Shown here: positions 1 to 9,005 of the stretch, one piece after another
Position numbering within the stretch: the first letter of the stretch is position 1
Layout: each line of letters opens with the position of its first letter
DNA from: Spongiivirga citrea
GTDB taxonomy: Bacteria > Bacteroidota > Bacteroidia > Flavobacteriales > Flavobacteriaceae
Direction: 5' to 3'
Assembly: GCF_010671565.1 (NCBI RefSeq)
Contig: NZ_JAABOQ010000004.1
Span: 124,001 to 188,000 of the forward strand
DNA: 64,000 nucleotides
Program-made: the position numbers and the translations under genes
The notes under the pieces: model-generated
What the model was told of the DNA's origin: nothing
The model's input: the letters and a program-made list of their open reading frames with translations, nothing else
Databases searched by the model: none

Positions 1-9
1 GTACAAGTT

Positions 10-333
10 ATGGCAACTTTTGGTGAATTTTTGAAAAAGGAAAGAAAACAGAAAGCTCTAAATCAAAGTGATTTTGGACAAATATTTGGCATAATTATGA
101 CAGATATTAGTAAAATAGAAAACGGACACAAAAAATTTCCTTATGCAAGCCTTGAAAAGCTATCAAAATTTTTAAATAAAGACTATTCCGAAATTAAAAA
201 TCTATTCGTTGCCGATAAATTAGTTGAAGAGGCTCACAAATATGAATGCTCTGATGCGGTATTTTCAATCGCAGAAACTCAATCAAAATACATAAAAAGT
301 AAAAATGTTAAACAAGGAAAATTAGCTATTTAA
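10..333 (+). CDS. XRE-family HTH regulator (controller-like)
   Basis: A 107-residue protein with an N-terminal helix-turn-helix of the XRE/Cro type (about residues 6-60, including the DISKIENG segment typical of the recognition helix and following turn). It ends 9 bases before the restriction-modification gene and is probably co-transcribed with it. Small XRE proteins in this position often time expression of the methylase and nuclease (controller proteins); that role is inferred here. The ATG lies 9 bases from the window edge, so the promoter and the preceding cassette site cannot be seen. Confidence 0.85.
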   Translation: MATFGEFLKKERKQKALNQSDFGQIFGIIMTDISKIENGHKKFPYASLEKLSKFLNKDYSEIKNLFVADKLVEEAHKYECSDAVFSIAETQSKYIKSKNVKQGKLAI

Positions 334-342
334 CACGTAATT

Positions 343-3300
343 ATGAGCGAAGAATTATTACAAAAAGACCTTATTAAAAACCCAGCCAAAATTGGCAAAT
401 GGGATTTTTATAATATTGGAGCTACTTCTGTAAAAAACCTAAAAGAGTATGGAATTATTCGAAACGTAAATTACGGGAAAGAAGAAAAGAAAAAAGTTGA
501 TGGACTTATTGTCCAAAGCAAAAACGTGATAGCTGTAATCGAGTATAAGAAACCTTCAGAGTTTAAAACCAAAGCACAAAAAAACAAAGCAATAAAACAA
601 GAACTTCAAGTTGCTAAAAAACTTGGAGCACATATTATCATTGGGACCGATACATTAGAATCTATTTGGGTTAATGTTTTAACTGGCAAAAGAATAAAAG
701 ATGAAAATGGGAAAGAATTAACCGTTAATTTTGACCCATTAGACAGTAAAATTCCTGCTTTAATAGAAAAAGTAAAATTTTCAATTAATGAGTTAAATGA
801 CCAAATAAAACCAAAAGAATTAGTAAATCCTACGGATTTAGCTAAAAGCATATGGCAAGACATCTGGTCTGTAAGTGGTGAATCCCCAACTAACTGTTTA
901 TATACTTTTGTAGAACTATTTATTTTCAAGTATTTAAGTGATTTAAAAATATTAGGTCAAGGTTTCAATTTTAAATCTTTAATGGAAAGATTTAACTATG
1001 ATACCGAAAACCCCAATGAAGAAGCTTTAGACTACTATGCAAGGAATATTCGACCAAAAATTAAGAAACTCTTTCCTAATAATCCAATAGATAATACCAC
1101 GATAATTAACGGAACCGTTTTTGTAAATAAAGACGACGAACCTGTAATTGGTTATAGTACCGCATTTAAAAAAGTTTTAGATAAATTCAGAAAATATAAC
1201 AAAGGGAAATCTCTTGAGAATATAGATTATGATTTTAAAAGTCAACTGTTTGAAGTATTTTTAAAAGAAGGAATAAGTAAGAAAAATTTAGGACAGTATT
1301 TCACACCTCTAAAAGTGGTTCACGCTATTTCAGAAATGGCTAAAGATGAAATAAAAGTCGGAGCAAAAATTTGTGACCCAGCTTGTGGTGTTGGAAAATT
1401 CTTATTGGAACCTATTGCGACAAAGCTAAACCAGTTTTTCAAAGTTGAAAAAGGGGAAATTATTTCCAATATAACGATTCACGGTTTTGACAAAGGTTTT
1501 GATAAAGATGAACAGAAAACAATCATACTTGCTAAAGCAAATATGTTAATTTACTTTTCAGATTTAATTAAAGAAAACCCAAGTCTAACTTCAGAATTTT
1601 CTAATGTATTCAATCAAAGTTTTAATCTTAAAACTAATTCTATTTTAGGAACATTATCTGACCCTGTAGAAAATGAATATGACCTAATTTTCACAAATCC
1701 ACCTTATGTTACAAGTGGCAGTAGCAATTTAAAAGATGAAATAAAAAATAATGGTGTCCTTTCTAATTACTACAAGATTAATGGAATGGGTGTCGAGGGT
1801 CTTTTTATGGAATGGATTGTACGAGCATTAAAACCTAATGGGAAAGCATTTATTATAGTTCCAGATGGTATTTTTAATAGACAAAACGACAAAAATTTAA
1901 GGCAATTTATTATTGATGAATGTTATATTGATGGAATAATATCTTTACCATTAAATACATTCTTTACCACAAATAAAAAAACTTATATTCTTTGCTTAAC
2001 CAAAAAAGTAAATTCAAAAGATACTCAAAAAGACCCAGTATTCACATATTTAACAAGTGAAATTGGGGAAAGTCGTGATATTTATCGATTTGATATTGAA
2101 GAAGATGATTTGAGTGAAGCTGTTACTTTATATTCATTTTTTAAAGGGAACAAAAAAAGTTTTAGTAAAATTAATTCTGATAAAAGATGTAAAATTTTTC
2201 CAATTGAATTGTTTGACCCAGAAAAACATTGGTCAATCGATAGATGGTGGACACAAGAAGAAAAAATTGAGATTGGAATAATTGAAGAAAACAAAAGTAT
2301 TTCGACAACTGAATTTGGCGATTTTGTAGGAGAAGTAGCTGACTCCTTATTGGAGTTCAAGGAGTTACTACAAGAAGTAAATCAACTAAAAAAAAAAGAT
2401 AAAAAATTAATTAAGAAAATATTTTTATCGGATAAAAAATTATTTGAATTATTTATTGGAAAACGACTTCTAAAAAGAGATTTAGTTAAGATAGAAGGCG
2501 AAATTCCTATTTTTAGTGCCAACGTTTTCAAACCTATTTCATTTCATAATAAAAGTAACATATCAGATTTTAATAATGATTTTGTGCTTTGGGGAATTGA
2601 TGGAGATTTTGAGTTCAACTTTATAAAAAAAGGCGAAAAGTTTGTAACAACAGACCATTGTGGAGCAATTAGAATTAAAGATTCAAATATTCTTCCTGAA
2701 TATTTAATAAGTCAATTATATTCAGTTAAACATAAATATGGTTTTGATAGAGCTTTGAGAGCTTCATTAAAGAATATGAAATCGATTGAAATTGAAATTC
2801 CGATTGATGAGAATGGAGAGTGGGACGTCAATACACAACAATCCGTTGTTGACAAATTCACATTAATAAAAGAATTGCGAAAAGATATTCTTGTTCACGA
2901 AGAAAAGCTCGCCAAAATTAATGTTACTCTTGATTCCGATAGCACTTTAAAAGAGTTTCCTCTAACTAAATTATTTTCGATAGAAAGAGGTAAGGGAAAA
3001 TATACTAAAAGTTATGGCAACTCAAATAAAGGAGAGAATCCAGTATACTCTGCTTCAAACAATGCACCACTTACATATTTAAACACATTTGATTACGATG
3101 GTGAATTTTTAACTTGGGCAACAAATGGATTTGCTGGTTATATAAAAATAATTAATGGGAAATTTTCAATAAATGCAGATAGAGGTTTATTAAAGCCTCT
3201 ATCCAAAAACATCGATATTCAATATGTAAAACACATCTTGGAACCAGTTCTTCGTGATTTAGCCAAAGGAAGGAAAGGGGAAAAAGGTGAAGATGAATTT

Positions 3301-3483
3301 ACTAAAGTATATCCAACTATGCTTGAGAAAATTAAAGTAAAAATGCCTTTAGATAAAAACGGAAAAATTGATTTAAAACAACAGAAAAAAATTGCTTCTG
3401 AATATCGAAAAATCGAAGACATTAAATTGGCTATTAAAAATGAACTTGATAAAATTACATCAATAGAAATTGATTATGAATAG
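343..3483 (+). CDS. Single-polypeptide restriction-modification enzyme (nuclease, N6-adenine methylase, specificity)
   Basis: A 1046-residue protein. The N-terminal domain (about 1-150) resembles the HsdR N-terminal nuclease, with a PD-(D/E)XK signature at D53 and E67-Y-K69. The middle is an N6-adenine methylase of the HsdM type: the AdoMet site DPACGVGKF begins near residue 344 and the catalytic NPPY near residue 452. The C-terminal part (about 680-1046) has two HsdS-like target recognition regions, the second beginning FSIERGKG. This R-M-S order in one chain is that of type IIG/BcgI-like enzymes, so it should both methylate and cleave DNA. It is cassette cargo, and loss of such a gene is usually harmful to the host, which would stabilise the array. 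The target sequence cannot be read from the protein. Confidence 0.85.
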   Translation: MSEELLQKDLIKNPAKIGKWDFYNIGATSVKNLKEYGIIRNVNYGKEEKKKVDGLIVQSKNVIAVIEYKKPSEFKTKAQKNKAIKQELQVAKKLGAHIIIGTDTLESIWVNVLTGKRIKDENGKELTVNFDPLDSKIPALIEKVKFSINELNDQIKPKELVNPTDLAKSIWQDIWSVSGESPTNCLYTFVELFIFKYLSDLKILGQGFNFKSLMERFNYDTENPNEEALDYYARNIRPKIKKLFPNNPIDNTTIINGTVFVNKDDEPVIGYSTAFKKVLDKFRKYNKGKSLENIDYDFKSQLFEVFLKEGISKKNLGQYFTPLKVVHAISEMAKDEIKVGAKICDPACGVGKFLLEPIATKLNQFFKVEKGEIISNITIHGFDKGFDKDEQKTIILAKANMLIYFSDLIKENPSLTSEFSNVFNQSFNLKTNSILGTLSDPVENEYDLIFTNPPYVTSGSSNLKDEIKNNGVLSNYYKINGMGVEGLFMEWIVRALKPNGKAFIIVPDGIFNRQNDKNLRQFIIDECYIDGIISLPLNTFFTTNKKTYILCLTKKVNSKDTQKDPVFTYLTSEIGESRDIYRFDIEEDDLSEAVTLYSFFKGNKKSFSKINSDKRCKIFPIELFDPEKHWSIDRWWTQEEKIEIGIIEENKSISTTEFGDFVGEVADSLLEFKELLQEVNQLKKKDKKLIKKIFLSDKKLFELFIGKRLLKRDLVKIEGEIPIFSANVFKPISFHNKSNISDFNNDFVLWGIDGDFEFNFIKKGEKFVTTDHCGAIRIKDSNILPEYLISQLYSVKHKYGFDRALRASLKNMKSIEIEIPIDENGEWDVNTQQSVVDKFTLIKELRKDILVHEEKLAKINVTLDSDSTLKEFPLTKLFSIERGKGKYTKSYGNSNKGENPVYSASNNAPLTYLNTFDYDGEFLTWATNGFAGYIKIINGKFSINADRGLLKPLSKNIDIQYVKHILEPVLRDLAKGRKGEKGEDEFTKVYPTMLEKIKVKMPLDKNGKIDLKQQKKIASEYRKIEDIKLAIKNELDKITSIEIDYE

Positions 3484-3568
3484 CCAACGCTCAAAGCCAT
3501 ACACATTCGCAATTTGCTACAGCCAACGCTACGCCAAAAATTGCAAAAGAGTATGTCTTGCCAACGCT
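3483..3568. repeat. Triple GCCAACGCT repeat with hairpin
   Basis: GCCAACGCT occurs at 3483-3491, 3522-3530 and 3560-3568, in one direction and about 39 bases apart. Between copies lie CATACACATTCGCAATTTGC-like and imperfectly inverted GCAATTTTTGG-like arms that can form a hairpin. It starts at the stop codon of the restriction gene and differs from the cassette sites. It may be an older boundary of another repeat family. Confidence 0.6.
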
Positions 3569-3623
3569 CACATTTGAACTAAATAACAAACATCGTAAAA
3601 CCAAGCAGAACGTGAAAAGCACT

Positions 3624-3824
3624 ACTTACAACAACGTGTATAAAACATAGCTAATATAGGCTTTCCGAGAGGTTTTTGCTTATTTAAAAGGTACGCCAAA
3701 TTTTTTATTTGGTTATAGTTAGAAAAGAAAATTAAACATAAAAATAAAAAATTCGGCTCGTGCTAAATCCGAAAAGTTAGCGTTTATTTATACGCTACGT
3801 TTCATACACAAGACCGTTAGCAGC
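3624..3824 (+). repeat. attC-like site 1
   Basis: R'' is ACTTACAAC (3624-3632) and R' is GTTAGCAGC (3816-3824). L arms are 3636-3651 (GTGTATAAAACATAGC) and 3794-3809 (GCTACGTTTCATACAC). They pair except for A.C at arm positions 7 and 12, which are T.G on the other strand. Confidence 0.8.
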
Positions 3825-3858
3825 AAGTTTAAAATACGCCTGAAATAGAATAAATATT

Positions 3859-4278
3859 ATGGACCAAAGATTGACAATTATTACGTTAGGCGTTTCTGAC
3901 TTGAAAAAATCCACTGACTTTTATGAAACAAAATTTGGATGGAAAAAATCGGAATTTAGCAACGAACATATTTCATTTTTCATTCTCAATGGAATTCAAC
4001 TCGCAATTTATGGTCGGAATGAGCTGGCCGATGACGCCACTGTTGACTCTAATGGTAATGGATTTAAAGGATTCACATTGGCTTACAATACCAAGTCTGA
4101 AAAAGAAGTCGACCAACTGATTGAAGAATTAAGAAAGAAAGGTGTTGAAATTGTGAAAGAACCTCAAAAAGTAAATTGGGGTGGATATAGTAGCTATATT
4201 GCGGATATAGATGGAAATTTATGGGAAATTGCCTTTAACCCTTTCCTCGAACTTGATGAAAGAGGAAATGTAAAATAA
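3859..4278 (+). CDS. VOC (glyoxalase/bleomycin-resistance) family protein
   Basis: A 139-residue protein with the two beta-alpha-beta-beta-beta modules of the vicinal oxygen chelate fold: ITLGVSDLKKSTDFYE at the start of the first, and SSYIADIDGNLWEIAFNP closing the second. Family members are metal-dependent lyases, dioxygenases or drug-binding proteins; the substrate cannot be told. It sits alone between two sites, 35 bases after R', and is the first of several VOC genes in the array (others at 24357 and 30795), which are only distantly similar to each other. Confidence 0.85.
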   Translation: MDQRLTIITLGVSDLKKSTDFYETKFGWKKSEFSNEHISFFILNGIQLAIYGRNELADDATVDSNGNGFKGFTLAYNTKSEKEVDQLIEELRKKGVEIVKEPQKVNWGGYSSYIADIDGNLWEIAFNPFLELDERGNVK

Positions 4279-4287
4279 TAAAACCAA

Positions 4288-4423
4288 CTGCTAACAACGG
4301 CTATAATTCATTGCGGCGGAATTTCCTAAACGGAAATTCTTATCTCGCAATTATGGCTAGTGTTTCTCGGAATGTCCTTGCGGACGATTCCGCAAGGAAA
4401 CCATCGCCAAACCGTTGTATGCA
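4288..4423 (+). repeat. attC-like site 2
   Basis: R'' CTGCTAAC (4288-4295) pairs with R' of site 1 over 8 bases. L'' is of the GGCTAT class (4299-4304) and the right arm has ATCGCC (4403-4408), one base off the expected ATAGCC. R' is GTTGTATGCA (4414-4423). Confidence 0.75.
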
Positions 4424-4451
4424 ATTTGAGAACTAAAAACAGAAAATAAAA

Positions 4452-5033
4452 TTGACCGAAAAAAATATTGGGATTTTTGGACTTTTATCAGTGTTGACTT
4501 TAATAACAGCACTGTTGGTTTTTGGTCTATTGAATTCTGATTTTAGTTTTTGGGAAGATTTTATAAGCAAGCTTGGAGCAAAGGGGGAACCAAATGCTTT
4601 TTGGTTTAATATAATAGGATTTGTAGTAGTGGGGATATTACTTTTTGTATTCGGGCTTTTGTACGGAAAATTACTGAATGACAAACTGTTGTCAATACTA
4701 TTGTCCTTATTCGGATTAGGATTTGCTTTTACAGCAATACCAATTGATATGGAATTTTCCAGAACATCTGTTTCTAAAGCCCACATAGTAGCCATTTGCC
4801 TAGGATTGGCATTTTGGTTATTCGGACTTTCGAGACTTGGATATAACCAAAACTTGAAACAAAGAATTAGAAAACGAGCGAATTTGACGGCCATTATTCT
4901 AGTCTTGTCAATGATTGGTTTTGTTTTTGGGTTATGGTCAATGCCGATTACACATAGGTTAGTATTTACGATAGTTTTTGGTTGGACTGCAATTACTTCA
5001 ATCGAACTGATGAATAAAAAAACCAGCTGCTAA
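4452..5033 (+). CDS. DUF998 family membrane protein
   Basis: A 193-residue protein with about six hydrophobic helices (for example 8-25, 52-72, 80-97, 113-130, 143-162, 168-186), matching the DUF998 pattern of small multi-pass inner-membrane proteins with no assigned function. The start is TTG at 4452; no ATG lies nearby in frame before the first helix. The stop codon TAA lies inside the R'' box of the next site. The cassette start and end here do not match each other, whereas the end matches the start of the preceding VOC cassette, so the two genes may move together. Confidence 0.8.
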   Translation: MTEKNIGIFGLLSVLTLITALLVFGLLNSDFSFWEDFISKLGAKGEPNAFWFNIIGFVVVGILLFVFGLLYGKLLNDKLLSILLSLFGLGFAFTAIPIDMEFSRTSVSKAHIVAICLGLAFWLFGLSRLGYNQNLKQRIRKRANLTAIILVLSMIGFVFGLWSMPITHRLVFTIVFGWTAITSIELMNKKTSC

Positions 5034-5161
5034 CAATGGCTATAAGTAATTGCTTGTTCTTGCCTACTTCTGAAAATCCTCACGGATTTTCAGTTTTGCG
5101 TGTACTTGCTAAGTTTAATACTAAACCACGCAACTACTCATAGCCGAAAGCGTTGGCGGTA
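5025..5161 (+). repeat. attC-like site 3
   Basis: R'' AGCTGCTAAC (5025-5034) contains the stop codon of the DUF998 gene. L arms GGCTATAAGTAATTGC and GCAACTACTCATAGCC differ only at positions 7 and 12. R' is GTTGGCGGTA (5152-5161). The core before GTT is GC rather than CC. Confidence 0.8.
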
Positions 5162-5202
5162 ATGTAAAACCAACCTCAAATTAAAAAGTGAAAACTGAAT
5201 TT

Positions 5203-7143
5203 ATGAACAAAAAAATAAGCTCGTTTATCGATTCAGTTATCGAACAAAAAAAACTACAATTTTCAAAAGCTGAAAGTGATTTTGACAAGTTGTTATTTGA
5301 AAGAAATATTCTTAAATCAGAAAATGATAAAATATCAATAATTGATTATCACTTAATTTCCTCACCGTTTCTTGACAAATATATTGAAAAACTTGACTTT
5401 ATAATTGGTAAAGATTTTCAAGAAAATGCTGATTTTATAAATAAGGTTAAGGAAGATTTCTTATCTAATGGCTACGTTCACGACTACCACATATTGGAAA
5501 AAGAAATTTGGAAATTAGTTACAAAAGAATCTAATTCTAAATTTAACTGTTCTTTCAATGATTACCTCAATTCTGTAGATTTAGACAACAAAATTGAAGG
5601 ATTATTCAGTTTCATTGATGCATATTCAAAATTGTTACCTGAATTAAACTTAACAGATGAAATAATATTTGATAATGCACTTATCCTAACAGAAATAACT
5701 AAAAGTGATGCACAATATAATATTCCATTAGGTAATGTCCTAAATGGCATTAAGAATAAGTGTAAATCCGACTATGATTTAGGTTTAGAATTATTAAGAA
5801 AATCGATTTCCTTAAATGAGGAGAAAGAAAATATAATATCTGCAATCGTCTCTGGGCTCTATGAAAACAAAAAATATGAATTCTATGATTCAATCTTAAA
5901 AGATTTAATTCAAAAGGGAGACAAACTAAATGCTTTTTTCTTTGGACTATCAAATGTCTCTGATATAGAAATTACCGAATGTGATTTATATAAAGAAATT
6001 ATAAAGAAATATATCAAAGAGGATTCTTTAGTAATATCAATACTATCACTTGTATTTTCAATTCTAAAATCCAATAATTCAAAATATCACAAATTCTGTT
6101 TTAAAGAATTGGATTCAGCTATCGAAAATGAAAAAACGGCTTACTACATTTTAAATAATTTAGACCACCTAAACAATTACAATCAAGAAAAAACTGATAT
6201 TATAGTTAAATTAATAAATCAAGATTACTTTTCTATTGAAAACTATATAAACCCAATCAGCAATGTCTTTTGGCACTTAAAAAAATTTGAATCATTCAAA
6301 AAGGTTGTATTAACTATTATTGAAAGGAAACCTTTTGAAAATTTTATAAAAAGCTTTCAGTCCTATTTGCATTCGGTTGATAAAATTGAATTAGACAAAT
6401 TCACAATAGAACTTTTGACAGGCAACCAAGCAAGCAAAAGAAACATTGGTATTGACATATTTAACTATCTATCAAGTCACAGTCCTTATCAATTTGAATT
6501 TAACATTTTAGATTTATCTCATATTTTACAATATAAATTATGGGTTTCTTTAACTCAAGATTTTCACGAACCAAAAAATAGACTTGTTGCTTTACTTCCA
6601 TTATTTGATTCAAAAAGTGATTTGATACGAGAGAGTTTCATCTGTAAGTTAGAGGAGATATCAGAAGATTACGGAGGACACATTACTAAAATAATAGAAA
6701 GTAACTTTGACAAAAAGAATCCAAATTATTTACCTGTAATTGAAAGAATTAAAAATTACATTGAAAATTATTACGCTAAGAATATTGATTTAAAAAATTC
6801 CGTTTCTGAATTGAATCCATATCATACTCATTATAAATTCATAAAGGCATTTGACGAATCTTTCTCTAAAAATATGAGTAAATCTGTAGATAAAGGTGCT
6901 AGAGAAAATAGTCTTCTTTCAATATTAGGCACAAAGACTGTACAACTATCTAAAGGTGGTGGTTGGCGTTTTGGTGCAAAGAAAGAAATTTCACAACTTG
7001 GTAAGGTCGGAACTAGTTTCACAATGCCTAGAGGTTATTTTATTAATCCGAATAAATTTGAACTTGAAAAAGGTTTTGTAATTAGACAAGACTGGACTGA
7101 TGAAGAATTTTCAGGAATTAAAACTACTCTTGAAAATGAATAG
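5203..7143 (+). CDS. Large helical protein, partner of a nuclease (possible defence gene A)
   Basis: About 646 residues from the ATG at 5203; an in-frame GTG at 5188 would add five. I do not recognise a named domain. The protein looks mostly alpha-helical and repeat-like, rich in Leu, Ile, Lys and Asn, with a glycine-rich C-terminal stretch (LSKGGGWRFG) followed by a conserved-looking tail. It overlaps the nuclease gene downstream by 8 bases, so the two are translationally coupled. Large helical protein plus PD-(D/E)XK protein is a layout seen in several anti-phage systems; the role here is inference only. Confidence 0.75.
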   Translation: MNKKISSFIDSVIEQKKLQFSKAESDFDKLLFERNILKSENDKISIIDYHLISSPFLDKYIEKLDFIIGKDFQENADFINKVKEDFLSNGYVHDYHILEKEIWKLVTKESNSKFNCSFNDYLNSVDLDNKIEGLFSFIDAYSKLLPELNLTDEIIFDNALILTEITKSDAQYNIPLGNVLNGIKNKCKSDYDLGLELLRKSISLNEEKENIISAIVSGLYENKKYEFYDSILKDLIQKGDKLNAFFFGLSNVSDIEITECDLYKEIIKKYIKEDSLVISILSLVFSILKSNNSKYHKFCFKELDSAIENEKTAYYILNNLDHLNNYNQEKTDIIVKLINQDYFSIENYINPISNVFWHLKKFESFKKVVLTIIERKPFENFIKSFQSYLHSVDKIELDKFTIELLTGNQASKRNIGIDIFNYLSSHSPYQFEFNILDLSHILQYKLWVSLTQDFHEPKNRLVALLPLFDSKSDLIRESFICKLEEISEDYGGHITKIIESNFDKKNPNYLPVIERIKNYIENYYAKNIDLKNSVSELNPYHTHYKFIKAFDESFSKNMSKSVDKGARENSLLSILGTKTVQLSKGGGWRFGAKKEISQLGKVGTSFTMPRGYFINPNKFELEKGFVIRQDWTDEEFSGIKTTLENE

Positions 7144-8848
7144 CAACAGCATAATAGTCCGAGAATATCTTGCTTCATTAAAAGAAGATTCAGAATTAGA
7201 TTATTTATTTCCGATTCTTTTAAGTCTTATGGGATTTAGAATTGTACAAACAGCAAAAGAATCAAAAGGTCAGTCGCAATATGGTAAAGATATTATTGCT
7301 GTCGGAAAAGATGAAAACGGTATCAAGCATAAATGGTATTTTGAATTAAAAGGTTATTCAGATAAGGACATAACTCAAGCTAACTACTCAAAACCAGACG
7401 GAATAAGAGAATCAATTATAGAAGCAAAAGATACATTTTTCAAAGATTCAACCATTCCAGGCTTTAATGAACTACCTACAAAAATTGTAGTTGTCCATAA
7501 TGGTGTTTTAAAAACTAATATCAGAGATACTTTTGAAGGTTTTATATCTAGAGAATTCAAAGAAGGTGAGTTCGAGCGTTGGGATATTTACTATTTGACA
7601 GATATTTTTAGCAAATATCTTTTTAATGAATACTTACTATCAGATGATATTAGCAATAGATTATTAAAAAAGACATTAGCCTTTTTAGATTCGCCAGACA
7701 ATGAATATTTAGAATTTAAAGAATTAGTTACTATTCAATTCAACAAAGTCGAAAACATTAAAAGCAGAGCCTTTAAAAAACTTTTTGCGACATTAAATCT
7801 ATTAAACTCAATAATATTTCATTATAGTAAAGAAAACAACTATTTAGTACCGGCAAAGGAGTGCTCTAAGTTTTTAGTTCTAAAAACTTGGCATTGGATT
7901 TTAGGAAATAATCTACAAAATAAAAAATCTGTTGTCAAAGAGTTTAAGAAGTTACTTAAAGGGCAGTTCGAAATATTTGATAAATATTTTCAGAAAACGT
8001 TTCCAATTGCAAGAACTGAAAATGGATTGTTTTCTGAATATGGTGCTTTTTATGAAAAAATCGGATATCCATTAAGATGCTTTGAGTACTTAGATGACAT
8101 AATTTATTACTGCCGTTTAAGAAATGTCGTTTACAGTTCTAAAAATATAGAACGGATTAAAAACAAACAAAAGGACTTAATTATTGAAATAATAGAGAAT
8201 AATAGTGGTTTTAGCCGTCCTTTGTTTGATAACCACTCAATACCAATAATCCAATTGTTTTTGTTTTTTTCTGACAAAACCTGTTTAAGACAAAAAGATG
8301 TTGAGTTTTTATTTAGCTTTTTCCAACTTACAATACAGAATCTTAAAATTGAAAAAATAAGACATAATAGGCAACCTGAATTACACAATAATATTGACCT
8401 AATAATTGAATGTTTTGCCACAGGAAATAAACCAGAAGAATACTGTGACAGTTCTTCTATCTTAATTGCTATCCTACTCGAAATTTGTCTAATATTCGAT
8501 AATGAGAGCCTGTTTAAAGAAATCCTATCATTTATTGATGACGATTTAAGTTTGCAGATAGTTTCTATTGATTCTAATAAATTTAATGTTGAACAACTAC
8601 TGTTTGAAAAAAACTTACATAACGAATATTACGTTGACTGTATAGAAAGAGTTGATAATGGGCTAAAGCTCTTAAAAAATGAAGCTGATTTTAAAGAATT
8701 CAAAAAATCTGTATTAGAAAAAAAAGAAACACCAAATCAGTATGAAACAGATAATCTAGGTCTCTCCTGTATAAGGTATTTAGCTCATAGCTATTTTAAA
8801 AATGAAATTTTACCTGAGGAATGGAGGGAATTAATAGAAGAGAAATAA
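7136..8848 (+). CDS. PD-(D/E)XK nuclease-domain protein (possible defence gene B)
   Basis: 570 residues from the ATG at 7136, which overlaps the end of the upstream gene; a longer start at 7100 is possible but overlaps more. Residues 20-110 form a restriction-endonuclease-like domain: GFRIVQTAKESKGQSQYGKD ends with D52, and FELK provides E70 and K72, the usual D...ExK metal site of the Mrr/PD-(D/E)XK fold. The rest is a long helical region with no recognised domain. With its partner it fills one cassette whose ends are perfectly complementary over 10 bases, so both genes move as a unit. Confidence 0.8.
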   Translation: MNSNSIIVREYLASLKEDSELDYLFPILLSLMGFRIVQTAKESKGQSQYGKDIIAVGKDENGIKHKWYFELKGYSDKDITQANYSKPDGIRESIIEAKDTFFKDSTIPGFNELPTKIVVVHNGVLKTNIRDTFEGFISREFKEGEFERWDIYYLTDIFSKYLFNEYLLSDDISNRLLKKTLAFLDSPDNEYLEFKELVTIQFNKVENIKSRAFKKLFATLNLLNSIIFHYSKENNYLVPAKECSKFLVLKTWHWILGNNLQNKKSVVKEFKKLLKGQFEIFDKYFQKTFPIARTENGLFSEYGAFYEKIGYPLRCFEYLDDIIYYCRLRNVVYSSKNIERIKNKQKDLIIEIIENNSGFSRPLFDNHSIPIIQLFLFFSDKTCLRQKDVEFLFSFFQLTIQNLKIEKIRHNRQPELHNNIDLIIECFATGNKPEEYCDSSSILIAILLEICLIFDNESLFKEILSFIDDDLSLQIVSIDSNKFNVEQLLFEKNLHNEYYVDCIERVDNGLKLLKNEADFKEFKKSVLEKKETPNQYETDNLGLSCIRYLAHSYFKNEILPEEWRELIEEK

Positions 8849-8853
8849 AACAC

Positions 8854-8990
8854 TACCGCCAACAACGTATATAAAAAATAGCGGTTTAATCGCTTAATCG
8901 AAAGAAAATGAATAAATTAAAGGTCATTTACAATCCGAAAAGTTAGTGCATAAAATCCGCTACTTTTCATATACAAAACCGTTAGGCACA
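8854..8990 (+). repeat. attC-like site 4
   Basis: R'' TACCGCCAAC (8854-8863) is the exact complement of site 3 R'. L arms are 8867-8884 and 8957-8974 (18 bases each), differing only by A.C at positions 7 and 12. R' is GTTAGGCACA (8981-8990). Confidence 0.9.
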
Positions 8991-9005
8991 ATTAGAATAA
9001 ATGCT

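Noticed and set aside
4433-4894. 153-residue minus frame over the DUF998 gene
   Set aside because: Antisense shadow of a membrane-protein gene with no family resemblance.
8946-9005. N-terminal extension of the zinc-ribbon gene
   Set aside because: The added residues come from the recombination site; the ATG at 9006 fits the other cassettes.
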